A stretch of 64,000 nt of DNA from Streptococcus pneumoniae. Lineage in GTDB: Bacteria > Bacillota > Bacilli > Lactobacillales > Streptococcaceae. The stretch's first letter is position 1; every line of letters starts with the position of its first letter. Under the pieces are notes generated by a model, which was not told the origin of the DNA, made no database searches, and saw only the letters and a program-made list of their open reading frames with translations. Below are positions 8,716 through 16,436 of this stretch, in pieces. The stretch spans positions 1 to 64,000 of the forward strand of contig NZ_CFGI01000009.1 of assembly GCF_001347015.1 (NCBI RefSeq), read 5' to 3'. The translations under genes were made by a program, and so were the position numbers.

Positions 8716-9303
8716 ATGCTACAATATAGTGGGTGGCACGGCACCACCAATAAAATAAAAGAAAAGATTCTATCTGCTGGGTTTTCTTATGAGAAATATA
8801 AACCTGGTATTCATAAACAGAGACATCCGAACGACTTGGGTAATGGTATTTACTTTTTTCTACCTTTTGACAAAGATACTGGTAAAACGATTGCTTCTGC
8901 TTATGTCGCAAAGTATAAGTCATTTGAACTAAGCAAACCTGGGGTTAGGCCTGAGTTAATTCATGCTGAAATCACCCTAAAATCTATAGATAAGATTTTT
9001 ATTTTAGATGACCCAGCAAACCAAAGCTTATTAGAGGAATATCGACAAGCGGCATCTATTCAAATTGAACGTGAGATTACAGATATTGTAGATAGCGGAG
9101 CCAAAAATAGAGCTACTCTTCTTAACCAAAATCAAGGATTAATTATTGAACTGTTGCTTGATTTAGCGTCTCAGTATGGGAAGAATTATGAAGCAGTGCA
9201 GTCCAAAACATATACTGCTATTCCATCTTTACCAGTAATTGACGGAAAGAATGGAGAGGAAATTTGTATCCGTGATTTAAATTGTATTACAAACATTTTA
9301 TAA
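8716..9303 (+). CDS. ADP-ribosyltransferase-like (DUF3990-type) toxin candidate
   Basis: A 195-residue protein beginning MLQYSGWHGTT, preceded by CAGGAGG. It carries the marks of an ADP-ribosyltransferase fold of the H-Y-E/DUF3990 kind: HGT at residues 8-10, a helix with GF, then DLGNGIYFF (40-48) where the glycine/tyrosine pocket for NAD sits, and a C-terminal strand GEEICIRDLN (180-189) whose Glu181 or Glu182 may be the third catalytic residue. No signal peptide. It is the first gene of a three-gene operon with a small protein and a SecB-like chaperone. That order and content match the CmdTAC phage-defence system, whose toxin ADP-ribosylates mRNA. Enzymatic activity and target are inferred; the fold assignment rests on motifs alone. 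Confidence 0.65.
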   Translation: MLQYSGWHGTTNKIKEKILSAGFSYEKYKPGIHKQRHPNDLGNGIYFFLPFDKDTGKTIASAYVAKYKSFELSKPGVRPELIHAEITLKSIDKIFILDDPANQSLLEEYRQAASIQIEREITDIVDSGAKNRATLLNQNQGLIIELLLDLASQYGKNYEAVQSKTYTAIPSLPVIDGKNGEEICIRDLNCITNIL

Positions 9304-9317
9304 ATAAGGAGGCTTTT

Positions 9318-9662
9318 ATGAGTTTATTGTCAAACTTTTTAGGAACTGAAGAATTTTCTTTGATGGATTCTCCAATGTTCCAAGAATTAGTTGAAAATAT
9401 TAAGGCCAACAAAATTTATTCAGTAAACAATGAATTTGATTATGATTTGAATATATCAGGAAGTCTTAAAAAATATAAAGATGAAATCCATTTTACTCCT
9501 CAATTAAATAATCAAAAAGAGTTTGATGATTTGAATTCTGTAACTAAAGTAAATGCAATGCCTGAATATAATATAAAAAACAAGAAGTCATGTTTTTCAT
9601 ATTTACCAATAGATTCTGAAAACTTAATTACAACAAAAGAAAATAGTGAGGTGGCAGCTTAA
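9318..9662 (+). CDS. Small protein, candidate antitoxin of TAC module
   Basis: A 114-residue acidic, Asn- and Lys-rich protein of no family I recognise. ATG 9318 follows AAGGAGG; the longer frame from 9282 overlaps the previous gene and is not needed. It stops at TAATG, whose ATG starts the SecB-like gene. In toxin-antitoxin-chaperone systems the middle gene is the antitoxin and its C-terminal tail is an unstable chaperone-addiction segment. Here the tail from about residue 80 (YNIKNKKSCFSYLPIDSENL) is hydrophobic-patchy and could be that segment. The antitoxin role is inferred entirely from position and partner genes. Confidence 0.55.
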   Translation: MSLLSNFLGTEEFSLMDSPMFQELVENIKANKIYSVNNEFDYDLNISGSLKKYKDEIHFTPQLNNQKEFDDLNSVTKVNAMPEYNIKNKKSCFSYLPIDSENLITTKENSEVAA

Positions 9663-10096
9663 TGTCCTCTTTACAATTTAAAGATTACTTTTTAAATGAA
9701 GTATCGTATCGAAGAAATCCTAGTTTTGACCAAACAAATAGTACTATTAATTTACAGCCTGAATTGTCTGCACAGATTTTAATAAGAAAATCTGAAAACC
9801 TTGCTTATGTTAACTTGATAACAAAGCAAGGAAATATAGATTCAGATGATTCTGCTTTTGAGCTTATTGTAGATATTGTTGGAGAATTTTCATTTATATA
9901 TGACGAGACAGAATTTGATATTGATTTTGAAACTTTTCTTAAAGAGAATGGTTTAGCAATTCTTTGGTCCTATATTCGGCCTATCGTATCTGATATGATT
10001 ACTCGGGGTAATGAGTTCCCCAACTTCATATTGCCTGTCGTTAACATTAAAAAAATGCTTGAAGACAAAGATTCTATCAAGTTAACATACGAATAA
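9662..10096 (+). CDS. SecB-like chaperone of TAC module
   Basis: A 144-residue protein resembling SecB. The C-terminal stretch from about residue 100 (LAILWSYIRPIVSDMITRG followed by NEFPNFILPVVNI) aligns with the SecB signature in which a PY-R-x-x-I-S-D-x-x-x-R-G-x-FP segment precedes LxPV. The earlier FELIVDIVGEFSFIY matches the SecB beta-sheet. Streptococci lack a general SecB export chaperone, so a SecB homologue next to a toxin-like gene points to a solitary TAC chaperone, which folds and protects the antitoxin and releases the toxin when a phage protein engages it. It overlaps the previous gene by one base (TAATG), so expression is coupled. Confidence 0.72.
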   Translation: MSSLQFKDYFLNEVSYRRNPSFDQTNSTINLQPELSAQILIRKSENLAYVNLITKQGNIDSDDSAFELIVDIVGEFSFIYDETEFDIDFETFLKENGLAILWSYIRPIVSDMITRGNEFPNFILPVVNIKKMLEDKDSIKLTYE

Positions 10097-10264
10097 AAAC
10101 AGTGTATATATTTTTCAAAGCTCCAATGAAATGCTTTCACATTTAAAAGGTATTCGGAGAACTATAAATCAAAATTGTGATAAAAATAAATAGGATCAAA
10201 GAGTTTTGTATGATAGTAGTTGCAATTTAAACTCTACCTTCTTCAAGACTCAGCTATCAATGAA

Positions 10265-10307
10265 AATCACCAGAAGGGCAGTATTTTAGGCTCTTCTGGT
10301 GGTTTTT
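10265..10307 (+). terminator. Terminator after TAC-like operon
   Basis: CACCAGAAG (10268-10276) pairs with CTTCTGGTG (10293-10301), then five T. The 170 bp between the SecB-like gene and the hairpin hold nothing recognisable. Confidence 0.8.
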
Positions 10308-10348
10308 GAATTGTCTGGTTAGTGTGAGATATGAATAGTTGGGGGGTT

Positions 10349-10450
10349 AATACTCTTCGAAAATCTCTTCAAACCACGTCAGCTTCCATCTGCAACCTCA
10401 AAGCAGTGTTTTGAGCAACCTGCAGCTAGCTTCCTAGTTTGCTCTTAGTA
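10349..10450 (+). repeat. BOX element (copy 2, truncated end)
   Basis: It begins AATACTCTTCGAAAATC and contains CAGTGTTTTGAGCAACCTG, but the usual tail CTTTGATTTTCATTGAGTAT is cut to CTTAGTAT. It abuts the second copy of the 46-bp repeat. Opposite orientation to the BOX at 7291. Confidence 0.85.
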
Positions 10451-10496
10451 TAAAAACAAGAACACCTTGCCTGACGCAGGGTGTTTCGCGTGAAAC
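10451..10496 (+). repeat. 46-bp direct repeat, copy 2
   Basis: Second copy of the terminator-bearing repeat at 7072-7117, 45 of 46 bases identical. It marks the right edge of the islet. Confidence 0.8.
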
Positions 10497-10545
10497 GCTA
10501 TATTTCCACGATAAGATGTATGATACCAAGCTTAGTTCATAACAT

Positions 10546-10574
10546 TTGATTTATAAAATGAAAAAGAGTATAAT
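10546..10574 (+). promoter_or_regulatory. Promoter of surface protein gene
   Basis: TTGATT (10546-10551), 17 bp, TATAAT (10569-10574). The predicted start near 10581 gives a leader of about 105 nt. Confidence 0.65.
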
Positions 10575-10580
10575 GAATTA

Positions 10581-10628
10581 AGCCAGTCTAAAATATGCAT
10601 AAATATTTTAGGGGGGGGGGGGCTTTTT
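10581..10628 (+). promoter_or_regulatory. Leader hairpin containing a G12 tract
   Basis: AGCC at 10581 and GGCT at 10621 bracket the perfect 9-bp stem CTAAAATAT/ATATTTTAG; twelve G (10611-10622) and a T run follow. It looks like a terminator or attenuator whose right arm includes a homopolymer likely to vary in length, directly at the predicted 5' end of the surface-protein mRNA. Confidence 0.55.
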
Positions 10629-10652
10629 ATTTGTCCTTCTATTATATATTAA

Positions 10653-10666
10653 CCGATAATTATCGG
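10653..10666. promoter_or_regulatory. 14-bp perfect palindrome before surface gene
   Basis: CCGATAATTATCGG, just upstream of AAAAGGAGC, the ribosome site. It may be an operator or a leader hairpin; no binding protein is recognised. Confidence 0.5.
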
Positions 10667-10685
10667 AAAAGGAGCAAAATGATAT

Positions 10686-13600
10686 ATGTTTTATAAAGGT
10701 AATGAAGATAGAGAAAAGCGCTTGCGGTTTTCGATTCGTAAGGTTAGTTTTGGAGCTGCTAGTGTTGCAGTAGCAGCCTTGTTCATGTTTCCAGGAAATG
10801 GGACAGTGTCTGCCACAGAGCAAGGTGTAACCCCAACTAATGAGGGAAGACAAGGATCGCCACTGAAAGACCCAGATGTCCAGAATGGAACCTACGGGGC
10901 GACTCCAGTAGTCAGTCAGTTGGATGGAAATTCTGGTAGCAGTGAGACTACTGCTCCGAAAGATCAAGAAGAAACAACTACTCCAACATCTACTGATGCA
11001 AGCGCACCATCAGTCGAATCACCTACTGTTTCAAAAGAGAAAGAAGAAACATCTACTACTGCCACTTCAGCGCCAGTAGTATCATCGACTGCTTCAGCAA
11101 CAGAAGAAGCAGAAGAAAAGGCTACACCTGCCTTGGATAAAAAACAGCTGGAAGATTACGTAGCAGAAATTGATGCTAAACTAGCCTCAGGTAGTTATGC
11201 TACTAAGACAGATGAAAGTGTCGCAACCCTTAAAGAACATTTAGAATTAGCAAAACTTGCCCTAACAACAGCCAAAAGTCAAGAGGAGTTAACAAAAGTT
11301 TACAGAAAACTTCTTATGACAGCTAGCAGCGGTTTACGTAATAAGCCTAAAGCGCAAGTGGAAAGTCCTAAACTAGATACCACAGAAGGAAAAGCGACTG
11401 TCGGTAAGAAAGCAAGCAAGACTGAGAAAGCTACGGAAAGCAACTCTATTGCAAACTCAGGACAACATGATCCACGTAATAGACAAGCCCTAGATAGAAA
11501 TAATCCATTCCGAACAGATGGGACAACGACTGATAGTGATCCATCAGCACACCAGACTTACACAGCACCAAGCGCTGATGCGAGTTTAGATACATTAGTT
11601 AATGCGTTAAAAAATTTACCCGATGTAATTAACAACGAAACAAAACTTGCAGATATAGATCAGGTTGCGGCAACCAAGGGTATAGACCCGGGTACAGTAA
11701 AAGAATTAGAGGAGTTCGGAGGGTGGAAGGCTGTAAGAGATTCAGCAGGAAATGGGAAGTTTGCTGTTGCAAGAAAAACAACAGACGGTGTCTTTCCAAT
11801 TGAGACAGTGAATACTGTAAAAGTAACTGAGTACACAAATAGGACATGGACGCAAGAGTCTGTCGTAGATCGCAGAAATGAACATATCTTGCTTTTATCA
11901 GAAGTAAGAACTCAAGCAACTAGAAATCAAGAAGTATTTGATAAAACAGAGTATAAAGAAAATGGTGAAGCTCTTACAATTGCTAGAGGCTTAACAGGCT
12001 ATAATGGGATAGAAAAAACATTTAAAGCTTTTTCTCCTACTGTCGGATCAACTACAAAGGTCTCGTTCAAAACTGGCTATACAGGAGATATAGATGGTCG
12101 AAAAGCTAAATATAAGGTTGAGGTTCTGGGAAGAACTGACGAGACTAGCACCCCTGTCAGTCTTTATAGTGTGACTTTTGATCCTTCAAGTACTAGCACT
12201 ACTACTGAGATGAAAGTGATTGCGGCTAGGGATGGAAGTTCTCAACGGTTTGATACTGGTAGAGGAAATACACCTAAAGAATCTCTAAACAAGAAATTGG
12301 CTGAAAGTAAATACAGCCCCAATGGAACGACAGGTACGTTTACAAGTAAAGATATTGAGATTCCTGTCGGATACACTGAATATACTGTGCGTATCAGTTC
12401 TGCTGATAATACACATTTGGGGATGGGATACCAAGCATTGTGGAAGCACTATGCTCTACCTATTACTGGATTAGAGTTTAGTATTACTCAGGATACTAAA
12501 CACATAGCGAAGTCATTATTGCAACAGGCTTATGACAGACTTCTGGAACAACAAAATAGCGATGAGAATAGGAAAACCCCAGGAACTACTCGAAATTATC
12601 AAGAAAAATTAGACGAAATAAAAGAGTTATTGGACTCGGGAGATTTAAAAAGCAGAACAGATTATCTTACAGCTTTAGAGGCTGCTATTGAGGCCAGAGA
12701 TGACTTGAAAACGCAAGCACCGAGCGCTCCATCTCCAACTGTGAAGGATGAATCAGACCATGTAGGTATTGAGATTCCAGCACCAGAACATGCGGACAAG
12801 GTTGTCGTGACCTTCGATAAAGCAGATGGTTCAGGCAAGGATACAGTTACTGTTAAGAAGAACGACCAAGGTAAATGGTCAGCCGACAAGACAGTGGCAG
12901 GTCTGACAGTGGACGCAGATACTGGTAAAGTGACAGTAGGTCATGAAGCGGTGAAAGCTGAGGGTACTGTAGAAGCACAAGCTCGTAGTGGCAACAGTGA
13001 CTTGAGTAGTAAAGGTAGTGCGCAAATGCCTATATATAGACCGGCTCCACTTCCTCGTCCTATCCCAGTGCCAGACAATGGAAATACTAATAGTCTAGTA
13101 CCTAGTGATTTAGATGGAAATCAACCTGGAAATGCTGGTGATGTGAACACTACAGAACCAGCAAGTCCTTCTGTTCCAACAAGTCCATCAGATAGTGGGC
13201 AAGCAAATTCTGGACAAGATGGACGAAGCACTGACAGTGGCTCAACAACCACTGCTCGTTCGTCTGTAGCTCCAGTGACAACTACGGAACCTAGTGCAAA
13301 TACAGCGAATAGAGAAGACGATACTGTTCGTTCAGCAACTCAGGGTCAAGGAACTTTAGACAAGTCAGAACTAAGTAAGCAGACTCAAACCTTAGAAAAT
13401 CTTTTGAGATCATTGACAGGTGTATCGAATCCTACCACAGATTCAGCACGTCTGGTTTTGGCAGAGGCTAAGAAAGCTCTGGCAGATGATAGTTTGACAG
13501 AGCAAGGTTTACGCCATATCTTGCAAACAGTCAAAGATGCGATTGCTTCCCTAGAGTCCATTAAGGAAAGTCAGTCAGCAACGAAGGCTGGGGAACAAAA

Positions 13601-13940
13601 AGTTTCTGAGTCAGCACCAGAAGCAGATAAGCCTGTAGCCCAAACTCAAGTCCCAGTAGGGATTATTGCAGCAAGTATCCTAGTGCTTTTAGGTCTCCTC
13701 TTCTTCCTCCTAGCTCGTCGCAACAAAGAATCAGAACTCGAGAAATTAGCCAAGGAATTAAGTAAACTTCTTAAAGACTCAAACCTTGAAACAGTAGATA
13801 AGGATGTCCTTGAAAACTCTCAAGAAGAACTTCAAAAAGCAGTTTCCTTCTTGGCAGATGAAAAAGGCTCTGAGCATACTGAAGCAGAGTTGATTGATAA
13901 TCTTAAAGAGGTTATTGCTAAGTTGAAAGCAAACGCCTAA
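10686..13940 (+). CDS. YSIRK-type surface protein with C-terminal TM and cytoplasmic tail
   Basis: A 1084-residue secreted protein. The N-terminus holds a YSIRK/GS-type signal (LRFSIRKVSFGAASVA, about residues 14-29) with cleavage near SATE. A Ser/Thr/Glu-rich linker follows, then a helical module (about 155-220, QLEDYVAEIDAKL to SSGLRNK) of the kind found in zinc metalloprotease-type mitis-group surface proteins, a beta-rich central region, a second helical FIVAR-like repeat (about 610-680), an Ig-like bacterial repeat (VVVTFDKADGSGKDTVTV) and a Pro/Ser/Thr stalk. There is no LPXTG: the protein ends with a membrane segment (about 988-1008, VPVGIIAASILVLLGLLFFL), ARRNK and a charged helical tail of about 70 residues predicted inside the cell. 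Function is probably adhesive; ligand unknown. Confidence 0.8.
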   Translation: MFYKGNEDREKRLRFSIRKVSFGAASVAVAALFMFPGNGTVSATEQGVTPTNEGRQGSPLKDPDVQNGTYGATPVVSQLDGNSGSSETTAPKDQEETTTPTSTDASAPSVESPTVSKEKEETSTTATSAPVVSSTASATEEAEEKATPALDKKQLEDYVAEIDAKLASGSYATKTDESVATLKEHLELAKLALTTAKSQEELTKVYRKLLMTASSGLRNKPKAQVESPKLDTTEGKATVGKKASKTEKATESNSIANSGQHDPRNRQALDRNNPFRTDGTTTDSDPSAHQTYTAPSADASLDTLVNALKNLPDVINNETKLADIDQVAATKGIDPGTVKELEEFGGWKAVRDSAGNGKFAVARKTTDGVFPIETVNTVKVTEYTNRTWTQESVVDRRNEHILLLSEVRTQATRNQEVFDKTEYKENGEALTIARGLTGYNGIEKTFKAFSPTVGSTTKVSFKTGYTGDIDGRKAKYKVEVLGRTDETSTPVSLYSVTFDPSSTSTTTEMKVIAARDGSSQRFDTGRGNTPKESLNKKLAESKYSPNGTTGTFTSKDIEIPVGYTEYTVRISSADNTHLGMGYQALWKHYALPITGLEFSITQDTKHIAKSLLQQAYDRLLEQQNSDENRKTPGTTRNYQEKLDEIKELLDSGDLKSRTDYLTALEAAIEARDDLKTQAPSAPSPTVKDESDHVGIEIPAPEHADKVVVTFDKADGSGKDTVTVKKNDQGKWSADKTVAGLTVDADTGKVTVGHEAVKAEGTVEAQARSGNSDLSSKGSAQMPIYRPAPLPRPIPVPDNGNTNSLVPSDLDGNQPGNAGDVNTTEPASPSVPTSPSDSGQANSGQDGRSTDSGSTTTARSSVAPVTTTEPSANTANREDDTVRSATQGQGTLDKSELSKQTQTLENLLRSLTGVSNPTTDSARLVLAEAKKALADDSLTEQGLRHILQTVKDAIASLESIKESQSATKAGEQKVSESAPEADKPVAQTQVPVGIIAASILVLLGLLFFLLARRNKESELEKLAKELSKLLKDSNLETVDKDVLENSQEELQKAVSFLADEKGSEHTEAELIDNLKEVIAKLKANA

Positions 13941-13950
13941 TAACATATTA

Positions 13951-14002
13951 AAAATCTCCAGATTAGGAACTATCCGTAAGTTCTCTAGTCTGGAGATTTT
14001 TC
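13951..14002 (+). terminator. Terminator after surface protein gene
   Basis: AAAATCTCCAGA (13951 on) pairs with TCTGGAGATTTTT (13990-14002). The region 14003-14215 that follows has no gene I can see. Confidence 0.8.
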
Positions 14003-14238
14003 AATATACTTCGTTATTGGACGGTTACTTTTCTTCTGAAAATACTAGCTAGCGTCAGTTGTCCTAAAATTTAGTGTCAGTGCGTCATAACAAGGTATCT
14101 ATCATTAGGCTAATAGAGATAAAATAAACAATTGATTTAGGACATTTGTTTGATAGTGGTGATAAAGTTTTAAATCTGCTACATAATTTGTGGAGTTTTT
14201 TCTATAATTAGGAGTTTAACCTCATCTGCAAATAGGAG

Positions 14239-14263
14239 TATACTAATAATGTAATCGTTATCA
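14239..14263 (+). promoter_or_regulatory. cre site at ngt promoter
   Basis: TGTAATCGTTATCA (14250-14263) matches the catabolite-responsive element consensus at every fixed position. It lies just after a TATACT -10 (14239-14244), where bound CcpA would block transcription, so the transporter is probably glucose-repressed. Confidence 0.75.
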
Positions 14264-14316
14264 AAAGTCTAAAAAGGAATTTTTAGATGGATATCAAAAT
14301 AAAAAGGGAGGAAATT

Positions 14317-15246
14317 ATGAATAAGTTTTCAAAGACCGTGAGAGACAACTGGATCTTTCTCTTGATGGTTTTGCCAGGGGCACTCTGGTTGATTCTATTC
14401 TTTTACATTCCAGTATTTGGAAATGTGGTTGCCTTCAAAGACTACCACATGACCAGTAATGGATTTATAGATAGTATCATAAATAGTAAATGGGTCGGAC
14501 TCGATAATTTCAGATTCTTATTTAGTTCAAGAGACGCCTTTATTATCACACGAAATACGGTCCTCTACAATCTTGGCTTTATCTTTCTAGGTTTGGTTGT
14601 ATCTGTAGGGATTGCCATTATCCTCAGTGAACTCCGTTCCAAGAGAATGGTGAAGATTTTCCAAACTTCTATGTTGTTCCCTTACTTCTTGTCTTGGGTT
14701 ATCATCAGTTTCTTTACAGATGCCTTCCTAAATATTGATAAAGGGGTGTTCAATCATTTATTGGAAAGTCTTGGTCTAAAAGAAGTCAACTTCTACGCTG
14801 ATTTGGGAATTTGGCCTTATCTCCTACTTTTCCTAGGTATTTGGAAAGGTTTTGGATATAGCAGTGTCATGTACTATGCGACAATCATGGGAATTGATCC
14901 AACCTACTATGAAGCAGCGACAGTGGACGGAGCCAGCAAATGGCAGCGCATTCGCAATGTAACCATTCCGCAGTTGACACCATTGGTAACTGTATTGACC
15001 ATCCTTGCAGTCGGAAATATCTTCCGTGCAGACTTTGGTCTTTTCTACCAAATCCCTCACAATGCTGGTCAGCTTTATAACGTAACCAACGTCTTGGACG
15101 TATATGTATATAATGGATTGACCCAGACAGCAGATATCGGGATGGCTTCAGCAGCAGGTCTCTACCAATCAGTAGTCGGATTGATTCTGGTGGTTCTATC
15201 AAACTTACTTGCAAGACGAGTTGATCCAAACTCAGCCTTGTTCTAA
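14317..15246 (+). CDS. ngtP1: N-glycan ABC transporter permease 1
   Basis: A 309-residue LplB/UgpA-type inner permease with six membrane segments (first at about 12-35) and the EAA loop EAATVDGASKWQRIRNVTIP that contacts the ATPase. ATG 14317 follows GGGAGG; an alternative start at 14287 would add ten residues behind a weaker AAGG. It starts a three-gene transporter set with the next permease and the lipoprotein. In pneumococcus the equivalent set imports N-glycan-derived oligosaccharides. No ATPase gene is present; such systems borrow the shared MsmK ATPase (known for pneumococcus). The nearby mannosidase genes support the substrate. Confidence 0.87.
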   Translation: MNKFSKTVRDNWIFLLMVLPGALWLILFFYIPVFGNVVAFKDYHMTSNGFIDSIINSKWVGLDNFRFLFSSRDAFIITRNTVLYNLGFIFLGLVVSVGIAIILSELRSKRMVKIFQTSMLFPYFLSWVIISFFTDAFLNIDKGVFNHLLESLGLKEVNFYADLGIWPYLLLFLGIWKGFGYSSVMYYATIMGIDPTYYEAATVDGASKWQRIRNVTIPQLTPLVTVLTILAVGNIFRADFGLFYQIPHNAGQLYNVTNVLDVYVYNGLTQTADIGMASAAGLYQSVVGLILVVLSNLLARRVDPNSALF

Positions 15247-15258
15247 AAGGAGGAGAAT

Positions 15259-16182
15259 ATGGCAGAAAAGAAAATTAAAAAAGAAAAAATTGATAATGTC
15301 GGCATTCACTCCTTCAGTAAGAAAGCAGATATCTTCTTCAGTACCATTTCGGGTTTGATTGCCCTCTCTTGTATCCTACCCTTCGTATTCGTTATCATTA
15401 TTTCAGTGACGGACGAGAAAAGCCTCCTCCAATACGGCTACAGCTTCTTCCCATCCCAATTTGGATTAGACGGTTTTGAGTTCTTGGCACAGTTTAAGGA
15501 TAAAATCTTACAAGCCCTCTTCATTTCTGTCTTTGTAACCGTAGTTGGGACATTTACAAATGTCTTTATCACAACAACCTATGCCTACGCTATTTCACGG
15601 ACAACCTTTAAGTATCGCAGATTCTTTACCATCTTCGTTCTGCTCAGTATGTTGTTCAACGCTGGTTTGGTACCAGGTTATATCATGGTGACTCGTGTGC
15701 TTCAGCTTGGGGATACTGTTTGGGCCTTGATTGTTCCAATGCTTCTCTCACCATTCAATATTGTCTTGATGCGTTCCTTCTTCAAGAAGACCATTCCAGA
15801 AGCTATTCTCGAATCCGCTCGTATCGATGGTGCTAGTGAGGCTCGGATTTTCTTCCAAATCTGTTTGCCATTGTCACTACCAGGTATTGCAACCATCACG
15901 CTTTTGACAGCTCTTGGTTTCTGGAATGACTGGTTCAATGCCCTTCTTTACATCAAGAGTGACAACTTGTATCCATTACAATATTTGCTCATGCAAATCC
16001 AGCAAAATATGGACTACATTGCCAAAGCGGTCGGCTTGACTGGTCAACTGGGAGTTGCTCTACCGAAAGAAACAGGTCGTATGGCCATGGTTGTGGTTGC
16101 AACCCTTCCAATCGCGATTTTGTATCCATTCTTCCAACGCTACTTTGTAAAAGGTTTGACTATCGGTGGTGTGAAAGAATAG
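15259..16182 (+). CDS. ngtP2: N-glycan ABC transporter permease 2
   Basis: A 307-residue MalG/YtcP-type permease with about six membrane helices and the EAA motif ILESARIDGASEARIFFQIC, which docks the ATPase. A Lys-rich cytoplasmic N-terminus of about 25 residues precedes the first helix. It starts 12 bp after ngtP1 behind AAAGGAGGAG, so the two are co-transcribed. With NgtP1 it forms the transmembrane channel for sugars delivered by the lipoprotein encoded downstream. Confidence 0.88.
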   Translation: MAEKKIKKEKIDNVGIHSFSKKADIFFSTISGLIALSCILPFVFVIIISVTDEKSLLQYGYSFFPSQFGLDGFEFLAQFKDKILQALFISVFVTVVGTFTNVFITTTYAYAISRTTFKYRRFFTIFVLLSMLFNAGLVPGYIMVTRVLQLGDTVWALIVPMLLSPFNIVLMRSFFKKTIPEAILESARIDGASEARIFFQICLPLSLPGIATITLLTALGFWNDWFNALLYIKSDNLYPLQYLLMQIQQNMDYIAKAVGLTGQLGVALPKETGRMAMVVVATLPIAILYPFFQRYFVKGLTIGGVKE

Positions 16183-16234
16183 TGCTTATTGAGAAAGAAC
16201 ATTTCTCAGTTCCCAACTTCCCTTGCGTGAAGTT

Positions 16235-16385
16235 AATACTCTTCGAAAATCTCTTCAAACCGCGTCAACGTCGCCTTGCCGTATAGATGTTACTGACTTC
16301 GTCAGTTCTATCTGCAACCTCAAAACAGTGTTTTGAGCAACCTGCGGCTAGTTTCCTAGTTTGCTCTTTGATTTTCATTGAGTAT
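16235..16385 (+). repeat. BOX element (copy 3, with boxB-like middle)
   Basis: It runs from AATACTCTTCGAAAATC to TTTTCATTGAGTAT and contains CGTCAACGTCGCCTTGCCGT, nearly the BOX-PCR primer sequence, and ACTGACTTCGTCAGT. It splits ngtP2 from ngtS and may form a stem in the shared mRNA that separates permease from binding-protein expression. Confidence 0.88.
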
Positions 16386-16436
16386 AAGATCATTACATTG
16401 TTTATAAGTTTAAAAATAAAAAAAGGAGTTTTTATC

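Noticed and set aside
10608-10967. 119-residue frame on the minus strand over the surface gene start
   Set aside because: It lies antisense to the signal peptide region, begins in proline codons from the G tract and has no ribosome site.
16287-16436. N-terminal 50-residue extension of NgtS
   Set aside because: It is translated BOX repeat; the true start at 16437 has a ribosome site and a lipoprotein signal.
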